From positions 27,522,724 through 27,586,723 of the forward strand of contig NC_079214.1 of the NCBI RefSeq assembly GCF_029633865.1: a stretch of DNA of 64,000 nucleotides, given 5' to 3'. Every line of letters begins with the position of its first letter. Positions within the stretch are counted from its first letter, which is position 1. The DNA is from Lampris incognitus (lineage: Eukaryota > Chordata > Actinopteri > Lampriformes > Lampridae). The notes below the pieces were generated by a model. The model worked only from the letters and a program-made list of their open reading frames with translations, did no database searches and had not been told where the DNA came from. Both the position numbers and the translations under genes were made by a program. This document shows positions 23,112 through 34,230 of the stretch, one piece after another.

Positions 23112-23482
23112 AGACCACACATCTTTGCTTCTACTATAGCTATAATGACAAAAATGGTGTCAAAGTATAAATTTTTGTGGTCAATTAATTCAATAAAATA
23201 GGCTTTAAAGCTAAAAACACAATAGTTTTCAACTTACCATGACAATTTGGGGTAAAATACGCGAATTTCGTTAAAAGAAATAAGGGAAATCAGGGTGACT
23301 TTCTATATATTTCCTTTAATAACTTTAATTTTGTTTTGAAAATGCGTTATTTTAAAGGTCCACTCACTGAAACAACAACTTAAATTGTTTTTAAAGCGGT
23401 GTAAACACTTCTATGCATGACATGTGTGTCCGTCCGCGAGTACAGGGCTGGCCCTAGGGTTTTGGTGGCTCTAAACCAAATC

Positions 23483-23691
23483 GGTACCACTTCCTATTAC
23501 AGATTGGTAATAACAGGGTAATACCATGGTAATATTGACATTACTAGGAAATTACACAGCAATTACCTTCATTACTACTCCTACTAGTAATTACCAGTAA
23601 CTAAGGGTAATTGCTTGTTAATTTCCTGGTAATAGTCGCTATTACTATGGTATTACCCTGTTATTACTGACCTGCAATAGGAAGTGGTACC
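23483..23691. mobile_element. MITE-like near-palindrome
   Basis: The two ends form an imperfect inverted repeat of about 75 bp starting GGTACCACTTCCTATT. Inside, AATAACAGGGTAATACCAT is repeated in reverse. There is no coding capacity, and the superfamily is unknown. Confidence 0.65.
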
Positions 23692-23730
23692 CCAAAATTT
23701 CTTTCTGCCCCCAAAACACGGAAAGTTACA

Positions 23731-24075
23731 CTGATCGTGTGAAAAATAAGAACAGCACATTGCCTCCAGCTATGGATGCTCCAAGCAACCAGGCCCACAC
23801 CAGACCCTCTCTCTTGGTGGCCCGGATAAGATGGACCTTCTTCAGGTTCAATATGTAGATCTCCAAAGGCTCCTTCATATGAGCTCATTCACTGTAGTCG
23901 TCTACCAGCACGATCTCCTTCAACAGAATAGCCTGGGAGGTCTCCAGTTCACTGTGGACCATCCTCAGCAGGTTGGCTCAGGCCTCGTACTCGTTGTAGA
24001 AGGCAATGATCACAGAAGTCGATGGCAAGGAGCAGTAGTCATACTCCAGCTCCCTGCAAAGTGGGTTCCATCTTT
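23731..24075 (-). pseudogene. GALNT-like retrocopy fragment
   Basis: Minus-strand translation gives CRELEYDY, then LPSTSVIIAFYNEYEA, stop, ANLLRMVHSELETSQAILLK, EIVLVDDYSE, stop, and HLIRATKREGLVWAWLLGAS. This is the start of the catalytic domain of polypeptide N-acetylgalactosaminyltransferases (SVIIAFYNEAWSTLLRTVHS, LVDDYSD, LIR-KREGLVRARL). It has in-frame stops and covers several exons of a normal gene without introns, so a processed pseudogene is likely. Confidence 0.75.
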
Positions 24076-24204
24076 ATGGCAACCTGCAGTACAGTGACAC
24101 TTTATTGCTGACCTAAGTATTGATTTGGTGCTTTTTGATTCTTTCCTCTTCCTCATACCCCCCACCTCTTTGTCTTTCCTTATCTTCATCCTCTGCACAG
24201 TGAG

Positions 24205-24485
24205 AAGGACCTTAGGTTATAACCGCCACAAGGTTCTTGCTGATCATGGCAGACAGAGCTCAGGTGTCCTTAACAGAGAAGCTGTCAATGCCCAGAACTG
24301 GCCCCAGTGCATCATGAGAACAGTGGATTATGTGTTGCTCTCTTTGGTCATCGAGCTGCTTCTGCATGATGTACTGACCCAGATAGAAAATCCCCTCCTT
24401 CAGTGTAAAAACATCCTTAGTGGCTCTCGCATGCTGTAATAGTGAATGAAACTCGGCTTTAGGTCTCACCAGGTTGTTCGACAAG
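24205..24485 (-). pseudogene. MDM4/MDM2-like retrocopy fragment (SWIB domain)
   Basis: Minus-strand frame: LVRPKAEFHSLLQ, then KDVFTLKEGIFYLGQYIMQK, QREQHIIHCSHDALGPVLG, DSFSVKDT, stop, and MISKNLVAV. This matches the p53-binding SWIB domain of MDM4/MDM2 (VRPK, FTVKEVMHYLGQYIM, SFSVKDPS). By eye it is nearer to MDM4. The in-frame stop and lack of introns point to a pseudogene. It sits just upstream of, and on the same strand as, the GALNT fragment. Confidence 0.7.
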
Positions 24486-24897
24486 GCTCCCATCACTACT
24501 TGCTCAACGTTCTGAACACAATGACAATTCATCCAGTGATGAAAGGTGCCTACCAAAAGCTGCTCGAAGCTCCTGATGACCCTGCTGACCTGACGATACA
24601 TATCATCCCCTTGGAGTGGAAGCTGGGTTGCTCCTGCTTGCTGCAAGTGAAAAAAAAAAACTGGACCCACGGTGTGGAGAGGACAACTTTGGGCCTGGCT
24701 AGTTTTTTTTGATTTTTTGGGGAACGGTTTGACTTAAGTATTCTTTGCATCAGTAAGGAAGGAGACTGTAAGTAACGAACATTTTCTTTGTGGATTCATA
24801 TGAGCGTGCCAATGATGGTACCATAGACTTTATGAACTGAAACCACAGGTGTTTCTCTTTTTTTGTTGAACTGTTTCTTACTAATCCATAGAGGTAG

Positions 24898-24931
24898 GTG
24901 TGTGTGTGTGTGTGCGTGCGTGCGTGTGTGC

Positions 24932-24962
<31 letters not shown>
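24898..24962. repeat. (TG)n/(TGCG)n microsatellite
   Basis: A run of TG and TGCG units. It leads into the direct repeat that flanks the next fragment. Confidence 0.9.
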
Positions 24963-24966
<4 letters not shown>

Positions 24967-24984
24967 GGGTCTAATAAATACACA

Positions 24985-25337
24985 CTATGTTTAACTTTGC
25001 TCTCCGGATTGAGACATAGAGTGATATTGCTGTTGGCGTATTACAAGGTGACACGCCAACACCATTCTTTTTATTCTGTGTCTCGATTATGTTCTAAGAA
25101 CCTCCATCGACACAATCAAGGAGCTTGGCCTTACAGTGAAGCCCAGCAGAAGCAGTCGACATCCTGCTCAAACCTTAGCGGATGTCAACTACGCAGATGA
25201 TCTTGCCCTCCTCGCTGACAACATTGAGCATCCTACCTCGCTGTTGCACAGTCTTGAAAATGCAACGAAACAAGTAGGCCTCCACATCAACGCTAGGAAA
25301 ACTGAATTCATCAGCTACAAAAAAGAAGCAATGAGAG
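24985..25337 (+). mobile_element. LINE reverse-transcriptase fragment between 35-bp direct repeats
   Basis: Translation gives VLQGDTPTPFFLF and, after frame changes, IDTIKELGLTVKPS and DVNYADDLALLADNIEHPTS, with the YADD box of non-LTR reverse transcriptases. Neither a 3' tail nor a 5' end is present. The same 35-bp sequence (gtgtgtgtgtg then ttttgggtctaataaataca) flanks it at 24950-24984 and 25338-25372. Confidence 0.7.
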
Positions 25338-25817
25338 GTGTGTGTGTGTGTTTTGGGTCTAATAAATACACAATATATTCAAGTAAATACGTATATGTGG
25401 TCTGTGTGTTATTAATGTAATTAGTTTTGTGGATATTTCTCTGAGTAAGTATTCAGAGTGGGGGCTCAAGAGCAAATGTTTTGTTGCATGGGAGGTTGTT
25501 TCTTATGCAGTATAGCTACAATTTGGTGTCCCTGTGGCTACCTCAGGCCTCTTAGTGACCCTGGTGAGAGCCTAGATAACGAGCATAATATTGGTACATC
25601 CCACTATAGCGCCTCCCATGCTTTTCGGTATTATTTCCTTTTATGTTAATTGAACAAGGCGGTTGGGGGGGGGGCTACATACTGAAAAGGGACATGAATG
25701 TATAATGCTGACCTTGGCAATGAAAAGGCTGCAACTATATAAATGGGGAAAAACAGCCTCTGTTGTATAATATGGATAAAAGGACCAGTGAACTCTCCAC
25801 ATATACACTTTTTGTAC

Positions 25818-25948
<131 letters not shown>

Positions 25949-26152
25949 CAGCTCCACCTTCCAACTCATGCACACCCCACTGGGCCACACATAAGCAACC
26001 ATCTTGCATTGCCATTTTAATTTTTGGCCTTTGTGGCTATTATAAGGTGATTTCTGCAAACTATTGGCAGAATGCATGGCAGTGGTGGGTCAACATGTGG
26101 GAGGGGCTTTATGAGATAAGGATGGCATTAGGTTAGGCCATTAGTGTTCTGT

Positions 26153-26167
26153 GGATTACAATAATCC
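26153..26167 (+). promoter_or_regulatory. rs1: Inverted CRX/OTX-type sites in rs1 promoter
   Basis: GGATTACAATAATCC holds two TAATCC-type homeodomain sites facing each other, about 72-86 bp upstream of the rs1 ATG. CRX is known to drive retinal RS1 expression in mammals through such sites near the promoter. Function here is inferred from sequence and position. Confidence 0.55.
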
Positions 26168-26238
26168 AGCCTCTCTATACGGCCGGGTTGGCTGTTTTGT
26201 TTACTGTTAAGTCCAGTTGGATTGACGCAGGTTGTAGG

Positions 26239-26290
26239 ATGGCTCTCAGCATGCAGCGTTTCCTATTGGCTCTTGTGCTGGTAGCTAACG
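26239..26290 (+). CDS. rs1: rs1 exon 1 (signal peptide)
   Basis: The ATG opens MALSMQRFLLALVLVAN, a hydrophobic secretion signal, and ends at an ACG/GTAGG donor. The coding length of 52 nt equals that of human RS1 exon 1. Retinoschisin is secreted by photoreceptors and bipolar cells and holds retinal layers together as a disulfide-linked oligomer. The six exons of this gene total 702 nt, encoding 233 aa (human 224 aa). Confidence 0.9.
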
Positions 26291-26751
26291 GTAGGATGAT
26301 TTTATTAATTACACTTTGGTCTTTGGTTGATCTTGAACTGGCTGAGCGCATAGTCCCTTGTTATTAGTTTCTCATCCTTTGGTTTGTAAGGGCACAATTA
26401 GAATTGTATGGAGTAGTCAAGCTGCATTGGCTTTCAAATGGCATGCTGCACAGGGCTCCCCAGATTGAAGAAGAACAGAACACTTCTATATTTGCAGCAG
26501 TCCAACTTGTATCACATTTGAAATAGCTTTTCCTCAGTTATCCTCTTGATGGTGAACTGAATTTTGTGACAAAAAAACCCAAAACTCATGCTCTTTTGTC
26601 TGGGACTTTGCTAAATTTCATTTTATTTGTGATAGGTTAATTCTGTTCGTTTTGACCAGATACTGCTGAGTCCTCATTTTGTGTTCTTTTTTTCCTCTAT
26701 GCTGCCCTGGCTATCTGTCTTTTCATCCTGCCTTTCCATCTGTCCAAACAG

Positions 26752-26777
26752 TATTCATCAGCATCCATGCTCAAGAG
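26752..26777 (+). CDS. rs1: rs1 exon 2 (26-nt micro-exon)
   Basis: A 26-nt exon between CCAAACAG and GTAGGT completes the signal peptide region (VFISIHAQE). The length is identical to the tiny human RS1 exon 2, and the phases fit both neighbours. The signal cleavage site is probably near its end. Confidence 0.85.
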
Positions 26778-26943
26778 GTAGGTAGAAACCTCACATTCTG
26801 GTGTCTCTGCACCAACTCTCTGCCTTTTCTCCTTACACAAAGCCAAAGCCGTCATCAAACCTGTTCTAAGTTACTCTTTTTATTAATGGCAAATCAGCTA
26901 TTTAAAATAGCTGTCTTTCTGCTAATTGTTACTTTGGGCTTTT

Positions 26944-26945
<2 letters not shown>

Positions 26946-27006
<61 letters not shown>
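26946..27006. repeat. rs1: (TG)n microsatellite before rs1 exon 3
   Basis: About 30 TG units, continuing as mixed TG/CG/CA text to within 10 bp of the exon 3 acceptor. Confidence 0.95.
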
Positions 27007-27008
<2 letters not shown>

Positions 27009-27049
27009 ATGTGTGCGTGCGTGTGCATGTGCGTGTGTGTGCATATCAG

Positions 27050-27182
27050 GCAGGTGTGTCTGAGGCATGGACAAGCAAGGCCTGTAAATGTGACTGCGAT
27101 GGAGGTGAATCTCCCACAGAGTATCCCTCCATGATGTCTCCGGCTGGCTCTCTCGTGGTGCGAGGTGTTGACTGCATGCCAG
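27050..27182 (+). CDS. rs1: rs1 exon 3 (Rs1 domain)
   Basis: 133 nt from acceptor ATATCAG to donor CCAG/GTTAGT. It encodes the Rs1 domain with CKCDC (Cys38, 40, 42) and Cys68, which correspond to human Cys38, 40, 42 and 59 used in oligomer disulfides. It is 27 nt longer than the human exon, giving nine extra residues before Cys68. A second AG four bases downstream of the chosen acceptor would break the frame. A long TG microsatellite lies directly upstream. Confidence 0.9.
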
Positions 27183-28354
27183 GTTAGTCCCATACTCCTC
27201 TTCTACCCCTCTAAACTTTTGCTATAGATATATATTTTATATGCTCTCCATTGTTTCCTCCTCACGTTCCACTGAAGGATTTGTACTGTATCAAAATGCA
27301 CTCACTCATTTGTGAAGCCCAAGGATGGGATCTTTATTCCCTCTGATTTCTTATGAATAGTGTCTGCTCTGAAGCCAGTCAAAATATAAGCAATTCAATT
27401 GTGTATCCTGGATTTGGTCTTGGAGAGATTGTTGCAGAAGCAATTGACAAAACTAAAGTCAATTTCAGTAACAGCGCATGCAATAATTATTCGGCACACT
27501 GTGCAATAAAGACAGGACCTGTAACGCAATGCAGCAGGGCTGTGCAAGACATTAAGGAGACAGTAGACTGCAGCCATTGCTCTATCTATATATACATGCT
27601 ATACCTATCTAAATTCTATGCTGTATACAGTGTGGTTGCATTTGGTGAGAGACATCTAATGAATTATAATGATAATTGTAAGGTAGGTATACTGAATAGA
27701 AGAGCTTAAATAAGTATTCAGTTACAGCAGAAAACACAAACATGTCCATAATCGTAAGTGCCATTATGCAGAGATCAGAGATGACAAATGGTTGTGCAAA
27801 AATTGTTAAGTAGTTTTGTAATTGTGAAAATCCATATTATTAAAGAAAGACTGCTTGTTCAGTTACTGTTGAAAAGATGTCAAAATGGCTATTTCATTTC
27901 ACTCGTTCAGCAATGCTTTGTGGTTTGTTCACATACTTACTTGATTTGATTAAATTATGATTCAAATGAGTTGTACACATTACAATAAATGGCACAGATT
28001 TTATTTTGCCGAATAGAGAACAGGGTGACCTACTAAAGAATAGATTTTTTTCTATTGAATCATTATTTCAATAACATAAAGACAGTTGATGGGTGATGAT
28101 GGGTGAATGGGGTTTTTATGTGTTTTATTTTAGTGACTGTGCAAAGCTGTAAACTGACAGAGAAACAATGAGAAGGAAACATGTCTGTCAAAATGCTTGA
28201 AACTCATAATAAACCACAGATGGAGGGAAAGTCTGTTTTTGTGTGTGATAGACAGGCAAAAGGAGGGGGAGAGAGACAGTTGGTTTGCATGTATACATTT
28301 GTGTGTGTGTGCGTGCGCATGTTTGCACGCACATGCATGTGTGAGTGAGTGAGC

Positions 28355-28355
28355 G

Positions 28356-28440
<85 letters not shown>
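28355..28440. repeat. (CA)n microsatellite in rs1 intron 3
   Basis: About 42 CA units. The rest of 27183-29830 shows no recognisable gene. Confidence 0.95.
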
Positions 28441-28444
<4 letters not shown>

Positions 28445-29834
28445 ACATACATGTGTGACTAGGCTACAGATCTCACACCACAGGACAAGCACGCTTCACT
28501 GAACGTCCTCAGAAGGTGATGCTGTTTGGCTCAATGAAGTGTCGCTCCACTGACCACCGCCAACCTCATTCTCAGATGGCACAATGAGATAAAGTTATGA
28601 AGTGGCATTACATTGCCAAAGATTGACGATAAAAACATGAACAAGTTTAGGAAGAGGGTTATGCTTGAGAAAGATGATAAATAGACTTATTGGAGAGAAA
28701 AGAAGAGTGTAAGAGAGAGCAGAATGTGGGGTGGTAATTGCGAAGAACAGCTTGGTATTTGAAGAAAACAATAAATAAAAGGTAGCTGTGACAAGCAGAG
28801 GTATCAGTGCGAGGGAATTCACAGATAGTCTTCCCGCCTATTCTAGGGCACATGGCAAAGTGGAGGTTTTTTCTCAGCTAGTCAATGCATGTGTTGCCTT
28901 GGGTCAAGAATGCTAACAAGTGATGGAAAGGAGAAAGTAGTACAGCAGATTATCGTATTCTTGGAACTTGATGCTTAGATTACAGCGCTTGGAATAGATG
29001 TGTGCGACGTACAGTGACAAAAACCAGTAAATGGGATGACATGGGTCTGATAACTCCTAGTGATTGAGGAGAACCACCTCATGCACACCCTCTGGGGTAC
29101 CTGTCCACTGCAGATTACCACTTAGTTTCCCAAAATACAAGTACAATTTTTTTCCAGCCTGGTAAATCAGCAAAAACAACGCACGAGAAACGTTAACGTA
29201 GCCTTTCACATTACTGTTATGTAAAACACTTGGGCTTCTGACTCACACATAGGCCCTGCCACTCAGTGCAGTGTAATACCAGGATTAGGCGGGATATGAC
29301 CCTGTGTCAGATAAGCTTAAGGGTAGTAGTAAACAAAAGAGCAGCGGGATAGCTCCGCTCCAGCTGGTCATGCATAGCTTTTGTTTTGTAACGTCGTGCC
29401 TCTTGACAGATCCAGCACCCATGTGTTGGATTTTCTGTTTTATATATATATTTTTAATTTAATTAAGTCAGGACAAGCCCATTTCTAACTGTCATATATT
29501 GGCTTGGTAAGGGATAGAAGGAACAGATTTGTATAGCCAGAGTGTGTATTCATTTGTGGGGTTAGGTCAAATGGCTCACAATGGAAAGGAGAGTGGAGGC
29601 TGACAGATCAAAAGATGGCAACAACACAGACCTAAAGCTGTGGTGAGCAGAACATGGCCATCTGTTTGCCTGCTGCCCTAATGGACATCACTGATCTCTC
29701 ACTGTGGAGAATTAAACTGGAAGCTTTTAGGATGGGATATGGGTCACACTGGGCCTGGTGATGGTGGGGGTTTTTGAATCATGGAAAAGGGGTTGGAAGC
29801 ACACGGGACAGGGTGATGGACAAATTGAGGGATA

Positions 29835-31029
29835 CACTAATGAACCAAAACATTATGACCACTCAATCAACCTTTGATTATCTCCAAACAAAGGCACATG
29901 TCACGGTAGATTAGATGGTAAGCTAACATTTAGATCTTGTAGTCAACGTGTTGGATGCAGGGGGAATGGACAGTAGTAAAGACCTGAGCGACTTTTACAA
30001 GGGCCAAATTGTTATGGCCAGACTGGGCCAGAGCATCTCTGAAACAGCAAGGCTTGTGGGGTGCTCTCGGTCAGCAGTGGTGAGTACGTACCAACAGTTG
30101 TCCAAGGAGGGACAAACCACTAACCAGTAACAGGGTGTTGGGAGCCCAAGGATCATCAACACATGAGCGCAACGAAGGCTTTTCCATCTGGTCCAAACTG
30201 ATAGAAGGTCTGCTGTGGCACAAGTCACAGAAAACTTCGATGATGGTTACTGGAGGAATATGTTGCAACAAACAATACTGTCCATCGCACTCTGCTGCAT
30301 AGCTGCAGACTGGTCAGAGTGCCCATGATGACCCCTATCCACCATTGACAGTGCTTACAATGGGCACTCGAGCATCGGAACTGCACCTTGTAGCAGTGGA
30401 AGAAGTTCACCTGGTCCAATGAGCCCTGTTTTCTTTTAGATCATGTGGATTGCCATGTACGTGCGCACCGTTTACCTGGGGAAGAGATGGCACCAGGATG
30501 CACTGTGGGAAGATGACAAGCCGGTGTGGAGGGAGTGTATTGCTCTGAGCAATGTTCTTCTGGGAAACCCTGGGTCCGGCCATTCATGTGGACGTCAATT
30601 TGACAAATGCCACCTACCTAAACATCGTTGCAGACCAGGTACACCCCTTCATGGCAATAGTATTCACTGATGGAAGTGGTCTCTTCAGCAGGATAATGTG
30701 CCCTGCCACACTGTACACACTGTTTGGGAATAGTTTGTGGAACATGATAAAGTGTTCAAGGTGTTGCCTTGGCCTCCAAATTCTCCAGATCTCAATCTGT
30801 TTGAGCGTCTGTGAGATGTGCTGGACCCACAAGTCCGATCCACAGCGGCTCCACCTCACAACTTACAGGACTTGAAGGACTTGCTGCTAATGTTTTGGTG
30901 CCAGATACCAGAGGATACCTCCAGGGGGCTTGTAGAGTCCATTCCTCGGTGGGTCGGCGCTGTTTTGACAGCACACGGAGGACCAACAGCATATTAGGCA
31001 GGTGGTCATAATGTTTTGGGTCATCAGTG
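29835..31029 (+). mobile_element. Tc1/mariner-like element in rs1 intron 3
   Basis: Inverted ends (CACTAATGAACCAAAACATT at the left, reverse at the right) are flanked by TA at 29833-29834 and 31030-31031. The plus-strand transposase is recognisable but broken: [20 protein letters not shown] at 29980, then stops. The C-terminal block on plus reads DNVPCH, FVEHDKVFKVLPWPPNSPDL. The spacing between the second Asp and the Glu position is 36, as in the intact element at 53 kb. Confidence 0.85.
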
Positions 31030-31376
31030 TAGCTTCAAGGGAAAATGGATTGAGGTATAGAGAATAATAAAATGTAGAAAGGCCTAATGTTGTTAATAAG
31101 GCTGTGACATTTCCCTGAGTCGTATTGCTACTAAGCCATAGGACTTAGCAGCGATCTGTTTGTGTTCCTGTCTGATACAGTGGTGGCCTTGACATCCAGT
31201 TATGTTTTTCTTTCATATAACATGATTCATGTAACATGATTAATCCAGGAAGTCCCAGACTGGAAAAGCGACGATAAATGACATTATAAAAGAGATTTAT
31301 ATTTAAACCTCTTTTCACAGAAAATTCTGGCTCGTGATCTCCTCTTAACATCAGTTATGTCTCTGATCCTTTCCAG

Positions 31377-31518
31377 AGTGCCCATACCACAAGCCAATGG
31401 GCTTCGAGGCTGGGTCTGTAAGTCCAGACCAAATCACCTGCTCCAACCAGGACCAGTATACCGGCTGGTTCTCTTCCTGGCTCCCAAGCAAGGCCAGACT
31501 TAATAGCCAGGGCTTTGG
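31377..31518 (+). CDS. rs1: rs1 exon 4 (discoidin domain start)
   Basis: 142 nt, the same length as human exon 4, between TTTCCAG and GTAGGT. It encodes [20 protein letters not shown], then [10 protein letters not shown] and KARLNSQGF, the first part of the discoidin (F5/8C) domain, with Cys72 equivalent to human Cys63. It is separated from exon 3 by a 4.2-kb intron holding a Tc1-like element and a CA array. Confidence 0.97.
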
Positions 31519-32172
31519 GTAGGTATGCAGAAAAAATTGTGCTGTGTGATTTGTCTGTGTCTGCGTAAATATGGCTTCAGTTCTTTTCAATCTGAAATCA
31601 TAATCTGATCTAAGGAAAAATTAAAGGCTCTCCCCAGGAAAGAGCGACTCATAACCAAAAACCCAGGCACTCATCTCTGTGAAAAATGTGCATAAAGAAC
31701 AACATATATAGAAAGGGATGGGGGGCACAACATGGTAAAATGAGACGTAACAACATGTCTTTTCTTATATTAAAATATAGTAACATTTAAACAAGGCAAC
31801 ATAGCATAGATGTGCAAAATGGGCAGCTTAGTTAGTATGAAATCCACTTTCCTTTTGCTCCTCCATAGTAGATCACTGTTTCACTAATTCTTTAATCATG
31901 CATATTCTACACTGATCCTTCATTTATTTTGTAGGGGCTTGGCTAGCCTTTTCATTTATCGATGTCATAAATTCCTTGTCTGTGTACCCGTGATGCATGG
32001 TTTTTGGGTTTAACCATTTTGTCTGTTTTCCCAACCACCATATGCTGTATGCCCATTTTCCTAATCCCCACTGTGGGATGAATAAAGTTCACTGAATAAA
32101 ATCAAACCTTTTGTCCTGATGTGTATGTGTGGTAAGCAGGTTCACATCATGAACAGTTGTGTTTCTCCTCAG

Positions 32173-32368
32173 ATGTTCATGGCTATCTAAGTTCCAGGAC
32201 AACAGCCAGTGGCTGCAGATTGACCTGAAGGATGTGATGGTGGTGTCTGGGATTCTGACCCAAGGCCGCTGTGATGCTGATGAGTGGATCACTAAATACA
32301 GTGTCCAGTACCGCACAGATGAAAAGCTCAACTGGATCTACTACAAAGACCAGACTGGAAACAACAGG
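32173..32368 (+). CDS. rs1: rs1 exon 5 (discoidin domain core)
   Basis: 196 nt, as in human exon 5, between TCCTCAG and AGG/GTCAGT. It encodes [33 protein letters not shown] and [20 protein letters not shown]. Cys119 and Cys151 correspond to the human Cys110-Cys142 disulfide. Conservation with human retinoschisin is very high across the whole exon. Confidence 0.97.
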
Positions 32369-32936
32369 GTCAGTGGGTCATGTTTAAGAATAGATTGCAA
32401 CATTGATTGTAGACAGAAACTCACATTTATGTGCAACCTCATATTTGTGCACACATGCATGCTAGCAACCAACCTATCACACCCGCCTCTGCCAAGACGG
32501 GGTGGCAGGTTGCTTTAGTAGCCTAAAACACAGTCCTTCATCAACAGAACCAGGGTTCAAACTGCAATGTCGCCAAGCATCCAACCTGCTTAAGCATCTT
32601 TGAAGCTGCATCAAGTTTTGGGTTTTTACTGACTTGTGTAAGAAAAATGTAATTTCGCAAAAATCTACATTTACCCTCTGCTAGCTCGTGTATTTGTTTT
32701 GAAAAGAAAAGCTGGTGGAAAAACTGGTGTTTGCAAGATATACAGGGATGAGGTCATTTATCTCTAACTGTGGCTATGTATCCTACCTGTGTGCCATAAA
32801 TAATTTTTGTCAAATTTCACAGGAATCCGAAATTGATTTTCAATATTGACGTTCGATTTGAAATTATTATATGGCATTATATAATCTTCTGGCTGATGGT
32901 CTAATTTGCTCATATTGGTCATATAGCAGTGATTCT

Positions 32937-33698
32937 CAACCTTTTTGCCCTCAAGGCCTCCCATGTCCAAGGCCTCCCACAGTTGAAATGATAACTTCTC
33001 ATCATCCCCATTCCATCTGTAAAGTCATACACCTTGTCCTAACTGCATACATAGATAGTAACTGTCAAATGCAAAAAAAAAAACATGTCGCTCCCATTAT
33101 AGTCAATGAGACTGTTCTAACCAGCTGCAAGTGTCAAAATGCGAAACGAATGCCTCTTTTCCCAGGCTGATGCCGTCTCTATTTTTTTTAACACCGGCCT
33201 TGCCATATAGCAGTGGAAAAAAGGTAGTGATCTCACGTGGATCAGATAGATTGGTCCTTGGTTTGTCTCCATTTTGACTTCACACAATGCCTCTGTGGCT
33301 CCAGTGCAGACAGCCTACATAGTTGTACCGCGACTTAGCATTTTGAAACACGCTTGCAGTCAGGGCAAGGTGTAATGTAGTTAGTCGAGCTTATTCCATT
33401 TAACCCCATAAAAAGCAGAAAAAGTGATTTAAAAATATTTTCCAAATTTTACAAAGCAAAAATCATTTTTATTTCTTCCATTTATTGCAAACATATTTGT
33501 GTGACATCTCCAGAAAGTAAAAAAGCTATTATATTTTATATGATACTAATTGCTTGCTCTGTGTTATTTATCAAGCTGAACCTTTACTTATGTCTTACTC
33601 TTTTGTGATTGAAGCTTTCACTAGTTTCCCATCATCTCAAGGCTACCTTTAGGTAGCGGGCCCCCCCATTGGGCCCCGGGCCCCTTGTTGAGAACTGC
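32937..33698 (+). mobile_element. hAT-like nonautonomous element in rs1 intron 5
   Basis: The left end CAGTGATTCTCAACC and the reversed right end (ttgagaactgc) are the typical hAT inverted tips. Flanking octamers TCATATAG and TGATACAG match at 6 of 8 positions, as an old 8-bp duplication would. There is no transposase frame. Confidence 0.55.
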
Positions 33699-33909
33699 TG
33701 ATACAGACCCATCAAATTTAGATGAAGACGGGTAAATAACCAATGAAAAAAACTCCTCGCAGCAGCTAAAAAACAAAACACTAAGTCCTTAACAGCTCTT
33801 TGGAACTGTTCTGTAGCCGTCCCTGTGCTTACCTCCCTACGTGGTTATTGTTGTTGCCGATCCTATCTTTTTAAATGGTGTTTCTGACTCCTCGCTTCCC
33901 TCTCCCCAG

Positions 33910-34062
33910 GTATTTTACGGCAACTCGGACCGCTCCTCGTCCGTGCAGAACCTCTTGCGCCCGCCTATCATGGCGCAGTACATCCGCATCCTGCCGCTTG
34001 GATGGCATACACGCATCGCTCTCCGCCTGGAGCTGCTGCTCTGCATGAGCAAATGCACCTGA
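33910..34062 (+). CDS. rs1: rs1 exon 6 (C terminus and stop)
   Basis: 153 nt to the TGA at 34060, the same coding length as human exon 6. It reads [40 protein letters not shown] and MSKCT. Cys228 and Cys232 correspond to human Cys219 (pairs with Cys63) and Cys223 (intermolecular bond with Cys59). All key cysteines are intact, so the gene looks functional. Confidence 0.97.
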   Translation, partial: VFYGNSDRSSSVQNLLRPPIMAQYIRILPLGWHTRIALRLELLLCMSKCT

Positions 34063-34224
34063 ACCTCTCCGTCTGCTGTCCCGGAGGCCTCGTCCCAAAT
34101 CTCACCTCACCTGAGTGTGTGGTACAAATTCCATTAGAAAAGTGTGAAGTCAGTGTGCGTTCCTGACCTACGTATTTAAGACCCCAATCTCGTTTGGTGA
34201 AACTGGTTCTTTTAATTACTGAAA

Positions 34225-34230
34225 AATAAA
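34225..34230 (+). promoter_or_regulatory. rs1: Candidate rs1 polyadenylation signal
   Basis: AATAAA about 165 bp after the stop codon. Another AATAAA lies at about 34924. Confidence 0.5.
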
